This document shows, in pieces, positions 1 through 5,830 of a stretch of DNA of 6,785 bases. The notes under the pieces are model-generated. The model worked only from the letters and a program-made list of their open reading frames with translations. It was not told the DNA's origin and searched no databases. The stretch is from Gammaproteobacteria bacterium (GTDB lineage Bacteria > Pseudomonadota > Gammaproteobacteria > Thiohalospirales > Thiohalospiraceae). The translations under genes were made by a program, and so were the position numbers. The DNA is taken from contig JABURU010000227.1 in assembly GCA_014762485.1 (NCBI GenBank), forward strand, positions 1 to 6,785, read 5' to 3'. Each line of letters starts with the position of its first letter. Within the stretch, counting starts at the first letter, position 1.

Positions 1-874
1 TTTGTTGTAACGAGATGGTGGTGACATCACCCTGTTGTTGCTGTTGTATGCCATGCTCCGGTGCCCAGGCATGACCGTAAACCACTTCATAGGTGGCTGG
101 TAACAAACCTTCACGACGATAAGCTTCATAAGCCGCATACATTTTATGTAAACGCTGTTTACCCATTAAGGCCTTGGGTCGACCAGCATTAATATTATGC
201 GCACCGAGCACCTTCAGTTCACGCATCAACTGACTGGCCTCATGGTATGTCAGGGTGAAGTATTCCATATCCATCACAGGTTCAGACAATTGCGCGCGCA
301 TCATTGCATCGCCTATGTCATGCATATCCATAAAGGCATTCACATGCACCGCATCATCGACCTGTTGCCAACTAGCCCGTAGCTCTTTCAATGTATCCGG
401 ACCCAGCGTGGTATACATCAGCATGCCCCCTGGGCGTAGTACTCGACGACATTCGGCGAACATGGCTTGCAGATCCTGGCTCCATTGCACCGATAGGTTA
501 GAGAAGATCATGTCTATGCTACCATCGGCAAACGGCAGTTGTTCCATATCGGCACAGGCAAACGTCTGTTTACCGCGCCAACGATCCAGGCGAGAACCCT
601 TGTTACGTGCCTGGTGCAACATGGCCGTCGATATATCTGTCGTGATCACGCTGGCCTTAGGATAAAAGGCGCGCAAGGCCTTACTGTTATCACCGGTACC
701 GGCACCGATATCCAGGATCAACTCGGGGGAAAACCTGATCGCCTCCAGTCGCTCTACCAGACGATTGCCCACCTCGCGTTGCAGGTAGGCCACCTCGTCA
801 TAACGGGTAGCGGATTGATCAAACGAGGCCTGAACCTTGCGCTTGTCGATATTATAAGCGCTCTCTTCACTCAT
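1..874 (-). CDS. bioC: BioC, malonyl-ACP O-methyltransferase (3' end cut off by window edge)
   Basis: BioC methylates the free carboxyl of malonyl-ACP with SAM, so that the ester can be elongated by fatty-acid synthesis towards pimeloyl-ACP in the cytoplasm. The frame is open from the ATG at 874 to the left edge (291 codons, no stop). The N-terminus carries the BioC-typical DKRKVQASF segment (residues 10-18). SAM motif I is LDIGAGTG at 54-61. Further in come FSNLSVQW, a post-motif RVLRPGG and the family signature FMDMHDIGDAM. After the conserved VYGHAW block (about residues 266-271) the protein continues through a short glutamine run and GDVTTISLQQ, so it is longer than the 251-residue E. coli protein but similar to BioC tails elsewhere. 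The start overlaps the end of bioH by 8 nt, suggesting translational coupling. Only a weak purine-rich stretch precedes it. bioD would be the expected next gene but lies outside the window. Confidence 0.96.
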   Translation of the reverse strand, partial: MSEESAYNIDKRKVQASFDQSATRYDEVAYLQREVGNRLVERLEAIRFSPELILDIGAGTGDNSKALRAFYPKASVITTDISTAMLHQARNKGSRLDRWRGKQTFACADMEQLPFADGSIDMIFSNLSVQWSQDLQAMFAECRRVLRPGGMLMYTTLGPDTLKELRASWQQVDDAVHVNAFMDMHDIGDAMMRAQLSEPVMDMEYFTLTYHEASQLMRELKVLGAHNINAGRPKALMGKQRLHKMYAAYEAYRREGLLPATYEVVYGHAWAPEHGIQQQQQGDVTTISLQQ

Positions 875-1631
875 CTATAAACTGCCTGATCTCGTGTAAA
901 ACTTCATAGGGATGGGAAATGAATGGCGCATGTCCGGCACCATCCATCACCACGGCCCTGGCTTGCGACATCATATTGGCGGATAGCTGTGCAACACGGT
1001 AAGGCATCAGGGCATCACGACGGCCGGCCAGAAACAGGCTCGGGACCTTAATAGCGGATATCTCTTGGCGCAAATCACAGGCCTGCAATATACCGAGGCC
1101 ACCACGTAGCGCGGCTAATTGTGGTTCCCCATGGGCAAACAGGCCCTGGCGCAATATACGGATTTCGTCCTTGGCGCGTTCACTGCCATGTGCCTGTATT
1201 GCCAGAAATCTCAACAGGGTTGCCTTGTAATCCTGCTCCAGGCTGTCAGCAAATCCCTGTAATACGGATAACTCCACCCCGGGCCAGTCTTCATCCTTTA
1301 AAAACCTGGGTGATGCGGCCACGGAGATCAGTTTGCTAACCCGCTCTGGCGCCAATATGGCAGACTGCATCGCGACTCGGCCACCTAAAGACCAGCCCAT
1401 CCATACAGCCTGTTGTGGGGCTTGCTCCAGCACCGCCTCGGCCACATTTAGCAAGTTGTACGCCTGGGTGATATTAGGACTGCGTCCATGACCGGGCAAA
1501 TCCACCAAGTGCAGGGTATAGTGTTGGGATAAACGTTCACGCATACCATCCCAAATACCACCATGTAATCCCCAGCCATGTAGCATGACCAGATTCGGTC
1601 CATTGCCTAGCGTATCGATATAGACACTCAT
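867..1631 (-). CDS. bioH: BioH, pimeloyl-ACP methyl ester carboxylesterase
   Basis: BioH hydrolyses the methyl ester of pimeloyl-ACP and so ends the chain elongation started by BioC. At 254 residues it is close to E. coli BioH (256). It is an alpha/beta hydrolase: the oxyanion-side HGWGLHGGIW motif is at residues 18-27, DLPGHGRS at 44-51, and the nucleophile elbow GWSLGG at 79-84 places the catalytic serine at Ser81. GRRDALMP gives Asp206, and GAGHAPFISHP gives His234. This matches the Ser82/Asp207/His235 triad of the E. coli enzyme with a shift of one. The ATG overlaps the bioF stop as ATGA (1628-1631), and the TGA lies 8 nt inside bioC. BioH next to BioC fixes this operon as the classical BioC-BioH type rather than one using BioG, BioK or BioV in its place. 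Confidence 0.97.
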   Translation of the reverse strand: MSVYIDTLGNGPNLVMLHGWGLHGGIWDGMRERLSQHYTLHLVDLPGHGRSPNITQAYNLLNVAEAVLEQAPQQAVWMGWSLGGRVAMQSAILAPERVSKLISVAASPRFLKDEDWPGVELSVLQGFADSLEQDYKATLLRFLAIQAHGSERAKDEIRILRQGLFAHGEPQLAALRGGLGILQACDLRQEISAIKVPSLFLAGRRDALMPYRVAQLSANMMSQARAVVMDGAGHAPFISHPYEVLHEIRQFIDE

Positions 1632-2803
1632 GACAGGGCTCCATTAAGCATGGGATGAATCGACTCCAATACCGTTAACAGGCGATCGACATCTTCCTCG
1701 CTATGGGCTGCCGAAAAGGTAATACGCAGTCGGGCGGTGGCCTTGGGTACAGTCGGTGGACGGATCGCGCTGACCAGTATGCCCTGCTGCAGCAAGGCTT
1801 CGCTGGCAGAAATGGCGGTATCTGCTTCTCCAACCAGCAAAGGCTGGATGGGCGTGATGGATGGCATGATATTTAACCCAAGCTGCTGCGCGCCGCTTCG
1901 AAAGCGTGCCACCAGGGCAAGAACATGTGCTCGTCGCCAGCTCTCTTCGCTCACCAGTTGCAAACTGGTGCGCGTGGCCTCGGCCACTGCCGGTGGCATC
2001 GCCGTGGTAGAGATATATATACGGGCCTCGTTGATCAGGTATTCAATCAAGTCTTCATCACCGGCAACAAAAGCCCCGGCCGTACCCATCGCCTTACCCA
2101 GGGTCCCTATTAATATCGGCACCTGTTGCAGATTTAACCCAAAGTGTTCAAGAGAGCCCTGACCATGTTCACCTAGTACCCCAAAGCCGTGAGCATCATC
2201 CACCATCAGCCAGGAATTATGCTCTTGGGCCAGTTGAGCCATCTGTGGCAACGGCGCCAGATCACCATCCATACTGAAGACGGCATCAGCGACGATCAGC
2301 TTGTCACCCGAGTCGCCAGCCTTCTTTAACCGATTTGCCAGTGCCGCCAGGTCGGCATGGTTATATCGCTGAAAGCTGGCCTGGGAGATCAAACCAGCGT
2401 CGATCAATGAAGCGTGATTCAGGCGATCCTCAAACACATGATCACCACGTCCCAGCAACGCATTCACCGTGCCGATATTGGCCATGTAACCGGTAGAAAA
2501 TAGCAGTGCACGGGGACGTCCTACGAATGCGGCCAGCTCTTCTTCCAGTTGATGATGGACATGACTATGACCATTAACCAGGTGTGCGGCTCCACTGCCG
2601 ACACCATAGTCATTGGCGGCCTGCTGAAAGGCCTGAATCACCCTGGGGTGATTGGCCAGCCCCAGGTAATCATTACTACAGAAGCTCAACACCTCCTGCC
2701 CATCAATGCGGGCATGAGGTTGTTGTGGGCCCGCAATAACACGACGCTGGCGGTAGAGATGCTGCTGGCGCCTGGCCTCCAGGGCCTGTTTTAGATCCTT
2801 CAC
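1628..2803 (-). CDS. bioF: BioF, 8-amino-7-oxononanoate (KAPA) synthase
   Basis: BioF is a PLP enzyme that condenses pimeloyl-ACP (or -CoA) with L-alanine, releasing CO2, to give KAPA. The 391 residues fit the family (E. coli 384) and the alpha-oxoamine synthase fold. Visible landmarks are FCSNDYLGLA (41-50), the glycine-rich GSGAAHLVNGHS (69-80), LNHASLIDA with the ring-stacking histidine near 130, VDDAHGFGV (201-209) with the Asp and His that contact the cofactor, and GTLGKAMG with Schiff-base Lys237. The start is a GTG at 2803. It is the only credible start, because the family-conserved LKQALEARR segment begins at residue 4 and the frame hits the bioB stop eight codons upstream. No good Shine-Dalgarno sequence precedes the GTG, so initiation may depend on coupling to bioB, 21 nt upstream. 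The 3' end overlaps bioH by 4 nt. Confidence 0.97.
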   Translation of the reverse strand: MKDLKQALEARRQQHLYRQRRVIAGPQQPHARIDGQEVLSFCSNDYLGLANHPRVIQAFQQAANDYGVGSGAAHLVNGHSHVHHQLEEELAAFVGRPRALLFSTGYMANIGTVNALLGRGDHVFEDRLNHASLIDAGLISQASFQRYNHADLAALANRLKKAGDSGDKLIVADAVFSMDGDLAPLPQMAQLAQEHNSWLMVDDAHGFGVLGEHGQGSLEHFGLNLQQVPILIGTLGKAMGTAGAFVAGDEDLIEYLINEARIYISTTAMPPAVAEATRTSLQLVSEESWRRAHVLALVARFRSGAQQLGLNIMPSITPIQPLLVGEADTAISASEALLQQGILVSAIRPPTVPKATARLRITFSAAHSEEDVDRLLTVLESIHPMLNGALS

Positions 2804-2824
2804 CGAATGATGTACCGACAGGTA

Positions 2825-3856
2825 TTAATGGTGATGGCCACCGCTACAGGCCTTGTAGCTAAACTCCTGAACCGCATCACCGACCACCTCATCACGACTA
2901 TCTTCACTGACGCTCATGATATTAATACCCAGGCGTTTAAACAGCGCCTTATCATGCTCGGCACCAGGATTCGCCGTGGTCAGCAGCTTCTCTCCGTAGA
3001 AGATGGAATTGGCTCCCGCGAGGAAACACAGAGCCTGCATTTGATCGTTCATCTCTTCACGACCTGCAGAGAGGCGTACATAAGACGCTGGCATCATGAT
3101 ACGAGCGACGGCAATAGCACGGATAAATTCAAAATGGTCGATCTCTTCACGGCCATGTAGCGGTGTACCCTCGACCTGCACCAGCATGTTGATCGGCACA
3201 CTCTCGGGCTGCTTTTCCATGTTCGCCAGTTGCTGCAATAGCCCGACGCGATCCTTACGCTCCTCTCCCATGCCCAGGATGCCGCCGCTACAGACATTAA
3301 TGCCGGCATCTCGCACATTTTGCAGCGTATCAAGGCGATCCTGATAGGTGCGGGTACTAATCACCGAGCCGTAAAATTCGGGCGAGGTGTCCAGATTGTG
3401 ATTGTAATAATCCAGGCCTGCCTCTTTCAGCTTGCTGGTCTGCTCTTCACTCAGCATCCCCAGTGTCAGGCAGCTTTCCATGCCCAACGACTTCACGCCC
3501 TTGACCATTTCCACTACCTGGTCGAGATCCCTGTCTTTGGGACTGCGCCAGGCCGCGCCCATACAAAAACGGCTGGAACCAGCTTCTTTGGCCAACCTGG
3601 CCGCCTTCATCACTTCATCAACCGGCAACAGGCGCTCACGCTCCAGACCAGTATCGTAACGGGCACTTTGTGGGCAGTAACCACAATCCTCCGGACAGGC
3701 ACCGGTTTTGATGCTTAACAGAGTGCTGACCTGTACTTGATTGGGATCAAAATTCTGGCGGTGGACGGTTTGCGCCTGAAACAGCAGATCATTAAATGGC
3801 AATGCAAATAAATATTCGATCTCTTCCCGGCTCCAGTCCTGACGTATATCACTCAT
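2825..3856 (-). CDS. bioB: BioB, biotin synthase (radical SAM)
   Basis: BioB inserts sulfur into dethiobiotin using two SAM molecules, the last step of biotin synthesis. I take the ATG at 3856 (343 residues; E. coli 346) because AAGGAG sits 6 nt in front of it; a TTG two codons earlier lies within that spacer. The radical-SAM cluster motif CPEDCGYC supplies Cys54, Cys58 and Cys61. The [2Fe-2S] ligands are Cys98 (SSRFC), Cys129 (MESC), Cys189 (INVC) and Arg261 (YVRLSAGR). All of these equal the E. coli positions plus one, so no catalytic residue is missing. YNHNLDTSPEFY and INMLVQVEGTPL are also family-typical. The protein ends in a short GGHHH tail. It follows the membrane-protein gene after 10 nt, with its Shine-Dalgarno overlapping that gene's stop codon, and is expected to be repressed by BirA through the operator at 4307-4340. 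Confidence 0.98.
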   Translation of the reverse strand: MSDIRQDWSREEIEYLFALPFNDLLFQAQTVHRQNFDPNQVQVSTLLSIKTGACPEDCGYCPQSARYDTGLERERLLPVDEVMKAARLAKEAGSSRFCMGAAWRSPKDRDLDQVVEMVKGVKSLGMESCLTLGMLSEEQTSKLKEAGLDYYNHNLDTSPEFYGSVISTRTYQDRLDTLQNVRDAGINVCSGGILGMGEERKDRVGLLQQLANMEKQPESVPINMLVQVEGTPLHGREEIDHFEFIRAIAVARIMMPASYVRLSAGREEMNDQMQALCFLAGANSIFYGEKLLTTANPGAEHDKALFKRLGINIMSVSEDSRDEVVGDAVQEFSYKACSGGHHH

Positions 3857-3868
3857 TTTCAACTCCTT
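3857..3868 (-). promoter_or_regulatory. Shine-Dalgarno site that decides the bioB start
   Basis: On the minus strand AAGGAG (3868-3863) is followed by a 6-nt spacer, TTGAAA, and then ATG at 3856. The spacing is ideal for that ATG. It leaves no room for a start at the TTG at 3862, which directly abuts the AAGGAG. The site overlaps the TAA of the upstream membrane-protein gene (3869-3867), which points to co-translation. Confidence 0.85.
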
Positions 3869-4256
3869 AGTGGCTTTCCGGGATCACGGTATCGACCCAC
3901 TCTTCTTTGTTAATTCGGATCAGGTCGCGTATCGACAGCGGTATCAGTATTGCGGCACAAATGGCCCAGGTCACCAACCACAGGGTGACATCGGTACCAA
4001 AAAAGGTTGCCACCACGACCACCAGCCCGACGACGGCATAAAAACGGTAGGCCGCTTCCTGGGTGTAATGGCCTACTTTCTCATTGGGGTGATGACGGTT
4101 TAGTGCATATACCAGCATTGATGCCCCCGCCCACAGGATACCGACCGGCACCGGCACCAACATCGCAATGATGTTGCCGATATTGAAGATCCGTGAACTA
4201 TTGCGCGCGCTTTTGGCCGTCACCATACGAGGTGCGGACGAGTCGGTGTCAGACAT
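3867..4256 (-). CDS. Uncharacterised small membrane protein, first gene of the biotin operon
   Basis: I do not recognise a named family for this 129-residue protein. About 22 polar residues (MSDTDSSAP...) are followed by a hydrophobic stretch at roughly 24-52 containing MLVPVPVGILWAG. A loop rich in charge and histidine follows (NRHHPNEKVGHYTQEAAYR, 53-71), then two further hydrophobic stretches at about 72-91 and 93-112, and a short acidic/basic tail. The likely topology is three transmembrane helices. No signal peptide, cysteine pair or catalytic motif is evident. I chose the ATG at 4256 over an in-frame TTG at 4313 because a TATAAT box at 4288-4293 would put the transcript start inside the longer version, and an AGGT lies 9 nt upstream of the ATG. 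It leads the bio operon with only 10 nt before bioB, so it should be transcribed and BirA-controlled with it. It is too small to be BioY or a YigM-type transporter; any role in biotin uptake or metabolism is inference. Confidence 0.85.
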   Translation of the reverse strand: MSDTDSSAPRMVTAKSARNSSRIFNIGNIIAMLVPVPVGILWAGASMLVYALNRHHPNEKVGHYTQEAAYRFYAVVGLVVVVATFFGTDVTLWLVTWAICAAILIPLSIRDLIRINKEEWVDTVIPESH

Positions 4257-4287
4257 TTTCTTACTACCTGAAATATCAATTGGGCGT

Positions 4288-4316
4288 ATTATAGGGACTA
4301 ATGAGCTAGTCAACCA
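4288..4316 (-). promoter_or_regulatory. Probable promoter of the biotin operon
   Basis: A perfect TATAAT on the minus strand lies at 4293-4288, about 32 nt upstream of the ATG at 4256, so RNA would start near 4281 with a leader of about 25 nt. The best -35-like word is TTGACT (4313-4308), but the 14-nt spacer is short. At the canonical 17 nt the word is TGGTTG (4316-4311), a poor match. Either way the -35 region falls inside the left half-site of the BirA operator, the expected geometry for repression. Confidence 0.6.
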
Positions 4317-4340
4317 TAGCTATATAGCAAAGGTTTACAC
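4307..4340. promoter_or_regulatory. BirA biotin operator between the divergent operons
   Basis: Two half-sites, TAGTCAACC (4307-4315) and GGTTTACAC (4332-4340), are separated by exactly 16 nt. The enterobacterial consensus as I know it is TTGTAAACC-N16-GGTTTACAA, so 7 of 9 and 8 of 9 positions match, with identical spacing. The spacer contains the perfect palindrome GCTATATAGC (4319-4328), whose centre coincides with that of the half-sites. Overall 12 of 17 base pairs of the dyad are complementary. The left half overlaps the -35 region of the leftward promoter. The right half ends 31 nt before the comF ATG. The ligand would be the biotinoyl-AMP-bound dimer of a BirA with an N-terminal winged helix; birA itself is not in the window. 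Confidence 0.88.
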
Positions 4341-4360
4341 CTGGTTAAATTTTATGCAAA

Positions 4361-4371
4361 AGGATTTGCAT
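4361..4371 (+). promoter_or_regulatory. Shine-Dalgarno site that decides the comF start
   Basis: AGGA at 4361-4364 stands 7 nt before the ATG at 4372. An in-frame ATG at 4354 (six codons earlier) has no purine-rich site at a useful distance, and the resulting extra MQKDLH is not part of the family. An even longer open frame, reaching back to 4168, would run through the operator and into the opposite gene and is rejected. Confidence 0.75.
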
Positions 4372-5034
4372 ATGCGCTGCCTACTGTGTCACAGAAACGC
4401 CAAAAACGATGTCTTTTGCCCACATTGTCAGCGATTACTGCCATTGATTCGGCATTGCTGCATGCAATGCGGCCACCCGCTAGACTCCTCCCGGGCAACA
4501 CGATGCGGCCAATGCCAGGCTCACCCACCTTTCTTTGACCACTCCGGCTTTGCATTTGCATACCAGCCCCCCATCACCTCTCTGATCAAACAAATGAAAT
4601 TCCAGCAACGCCTTGATATTGCCCGTGCCCTGGGAAGGGTACTCGCCGGGCAGCTACTATCAAGTTCCGAACCACTACCCGAGGCATTGATACCGGTACC
4701 GTTATATCATTCCCGCTTGCGCCAGCGTGGGTATAACCAGGCACTAGAAATCGCCCGTCCTATCGCCAAACAATTGGGTATTCCACTGGAATTAACACTG
4801 TGCAAACGCTCCCGTCCCACCCGGGAACAGAGTCATCTGCCATTTAAAGAGCGCAAAAAGAATATACGCGGCGCATTTCGGGTAACCAGCAGACCTAAAT
4901 ACCAACATGTTGCCCTGATTGATGATGTGGTGACCACCACTAATACCATTAATGAATTAGCCAGGGTGCTAAAACAGGCAGGGATCAATAAAGTGGATGT
5001 ATGGGGTTGTTGTCGAGCGACATTGAGCAAATAA
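4372..5034 (+). CDS. ComF/GntX-family phosphoribosyltransferase-like protein
   Basis: The 220 residues match the ComF/GntX family (E. coli GntX is 227). The N-terminus has four CxxC pairs (Cys3/6, 16/19, 30/33, 45/48), enough for two zinc ribbons. The C-terminal half is a type I phosphoribosyltransferase domain with the family marks IPVPLYHSRLRQRGYNQ (107-123) and the PRPP loop ALIDDVVTTTNT (181-192). That loop normally reads DDVVTTG-x-T. Here the glycine is replaced by threonine, so PRPP binding may be altered. Family roles are not uniform: ComF supports single-stranded DNA handling in natural transformation, while E. coli GntX has been linked to use of DNA as a nutrient. The gene is transcribed away from the biotin operon and shares its control region. 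In E. coli gntX adjoins bioH, and in Pseudomonas a homologue sits beside bioB, so the linkage is old. A strong terminator follows directly. Confidence 0.9.
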   Translation: MRCLLCHRNAKNDVFCPHCQRLLPLIRHCCMQCGHPLDSSRATRCGQCQAHPPFFDHSGFAFAYQPPITSLIKQMKFQQRLDIARALGRVLAGQLLSSSEPLPEALIPVPLYHSRLRQRGYNQALEIARPIAKQLGIPLELTLCKRSRPTREQSHLPFKERKKNIRGAFRVTSRPKYQHVALIDDVVTTTNTINELARVLKQAGINKVDVWGCCRATLSK

Positions 5035-5060
5035 AAAAGAGGGCATATAGCCCTCTTTTT
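5034..5060. terminator. Bidirectional intrinsic terminator between comF and the outer-membrane protein gene
   Basis: An 11-bp perfect stem (5034-5044 with 5050-5060, core GAGGGC/GCCCTC) encloses the loop ATATA. Runs of A on the left and T on the right give a U-tract in both directions. The stem begins at the last base of the comF stop codon and ends 20 nt before the stop of the convergent gene, so it can end both transcripts. Confidence 0.93.
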
Positions 5061-5080
5061 CTCGACCCGTTAGCGCTGTA

Positions 5081-5728
5081 TTAGAAGTGGTAATACAGGT
5101 TCATAAATGAACCACTAGCTTCGATCGCACTGGTAACATCGGTGCCTTCGGCCAGGTCAATATTCTGACTACGCGTACCCACCTGTACACCCAGGCCAAA
5201 ACTCATTTCATAAGCAACGTAGGTGCTCATATCGGTGTAACCACTGATCTGATTCATTATAACACCGGCAGAAAAACCACTGGCAGGCACTTCAACCGCC
5301 GCCTTGGCATAGATCATTGGCACGGTGACATTGATAGGAGCAGAGGTACCAGCGGTCAAGCTTCCTGAAATAGAGCGGAAAGTCAGACCGACATCAGCCG
5401 TCACCCAGTTATCCAGCAGCTCGTAATATAACGTAGTATCGGTGTGATCCAGGACCAGGCTATCGCCAGAAGTGTTAGATGCACTCAATGGGGCCTGTGC
5501 GATTCGAACATTTGGCAGCATCGGTACAGGGTGTTCTACCTCTGCCCACATGGTGGAAGAATCACCACCACTGCTCATCGTTGTCGTTGGGATAGCACCA
5601 GCAGAAATATTACCCGTAGTCTCCTGGCTCCAGCTACCGGTGCCCACTACGAAGCCAATCGTATCGGCATGAGCTGGTGAAAAAGCAGCAATGGATAATG
5701 CTAATGGAAGGACAATTTTCTTGATCAT
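5081..5728 (-). CDS. Putative outer-membrane beta-barrel protein, TIGR04219-like
   Basis: This 215-residue protein has a clear Sec signal peptide: MIKK, a hydrophobic core (5-16) and the cleavage site AHA|D after residue 21. The mature part has alternating polar/hydrophobic strands without long helices and ends in LYYHF, a terminal phenylalanine that fits recognition by the BAM complex. Segments such as TTLYYELLDNWVTADVGLTFR (98-118), PMIYAKAAVEVP (137-148), GFSAGV and YEMSFGLGVQVGTRS (173-187) resemble the small barrel family TIGR04219 found in Vibrio, Shewanella and relatives; this assignment is from memory of the family. Its function is unknown. AAGG lies about 9 nt before the ATG. The gene converges on comF with a shared terminator, and the 102-nt upstream gap suggests its own promoter, though I could not fix one. 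It has no evident link to biotin or ubiquinone synthesis. Confidence 0.82.
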   Translation of the reverse strand: MIKKIVLPLALSIAAFSPAHADTIGFVVGTGSWSQETTGNISAGAIPTTTMSSGGDSSTMWAEVEHPVPMLPNVRIAQAPLSASNTSGDSLVLDHTDTTLYYELLDNWVTADVGLTFRSISGSLTAGTSAPINVTVPMIYAKAAVEVPASGFSAGVIMNQISGYTDMSTYVAYEMSFGLGVQVGTRSQNIDLAEGTDVTSAIEASGSFMNLYYHF

Positions 5729-5830
5729 GTTCTTTACCTTTTGGTTAATTTAGCCATACCAAACTTAAAATCATATAAGCCAAGGTTAGCCTTAAAGCTA
5801 TCTTTTCACTACGCAATAAGTCACGTTTTT
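5729..5830 (-). other. AT-rich gap between ubiA and the outer-membrane protein gene
   Basis: This 102-nt leader region is clearly richer in A and T than the genes on either side. On the minus strand it holds a 6-bp inverted repeat, TTTGGT...ACCAAA (5763-5758 with 5745-5740, 12-nt loop), whose downstream arm abuts the AGG of the ribosome-binding site. No convincing -35/-10 pair and no terminator for ubiA could be recognised. Confidence 0.4.

Noticed and set aside
255..665. Plus-strand open frame of 136 codons
   Set aside because: It is antisense to bioC, whose frame is uninterrupted and carries all family motifs; the plus-strand product has no recognisable domain.
1952..1970. Perfect 8-bp hairpin with 3-nt loop (CACCAGTT...AACTGGTG) inside bioF
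   Set aside because: It has no T-run on either side, lies within a conserved coding stretch and has no matching copy in the window, so neither a terminator nor a repeat element is supported.
1737..2162. Plus-strand open frame of 141 codons
   Set aside because: It is antisense to bioF and its composition is that of a shadow frame; no ribosome-binding site or domain is evident.
3320..3718. Plus-strand open frame of 132 codons
   Set aside because: It is antisense to bioB, which is intact with every cluster ligand; the opposite product shows no recognisable family.
4257..4313. Upstream extension of the membrane protein from a TTG
   Set aside because: The TATAAT promoter box lies within it, so those codons would not be transcribed from that promoter.
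4341..4353. Second GGTTAA-like word after the operator as an extra BirA half-site
   Set aside because: It matches only part of the half-site and has no partner at the N16 distance.
4168..4371. Upstream extension of the comF-like frame
   Set aside because: The extra 68 residues would cross the BirA operator and the start of the opposite gene; the family begins at MRCLLC, and the Shine-Dalgarno site supports 4372.
5793..5806. AAGG-TTAG-CCTT mini-hairpin in the ubiA/barrel gap
   Set aside because: A 4-bp stem without a T-run is too weak to be called a ubiA terminator.
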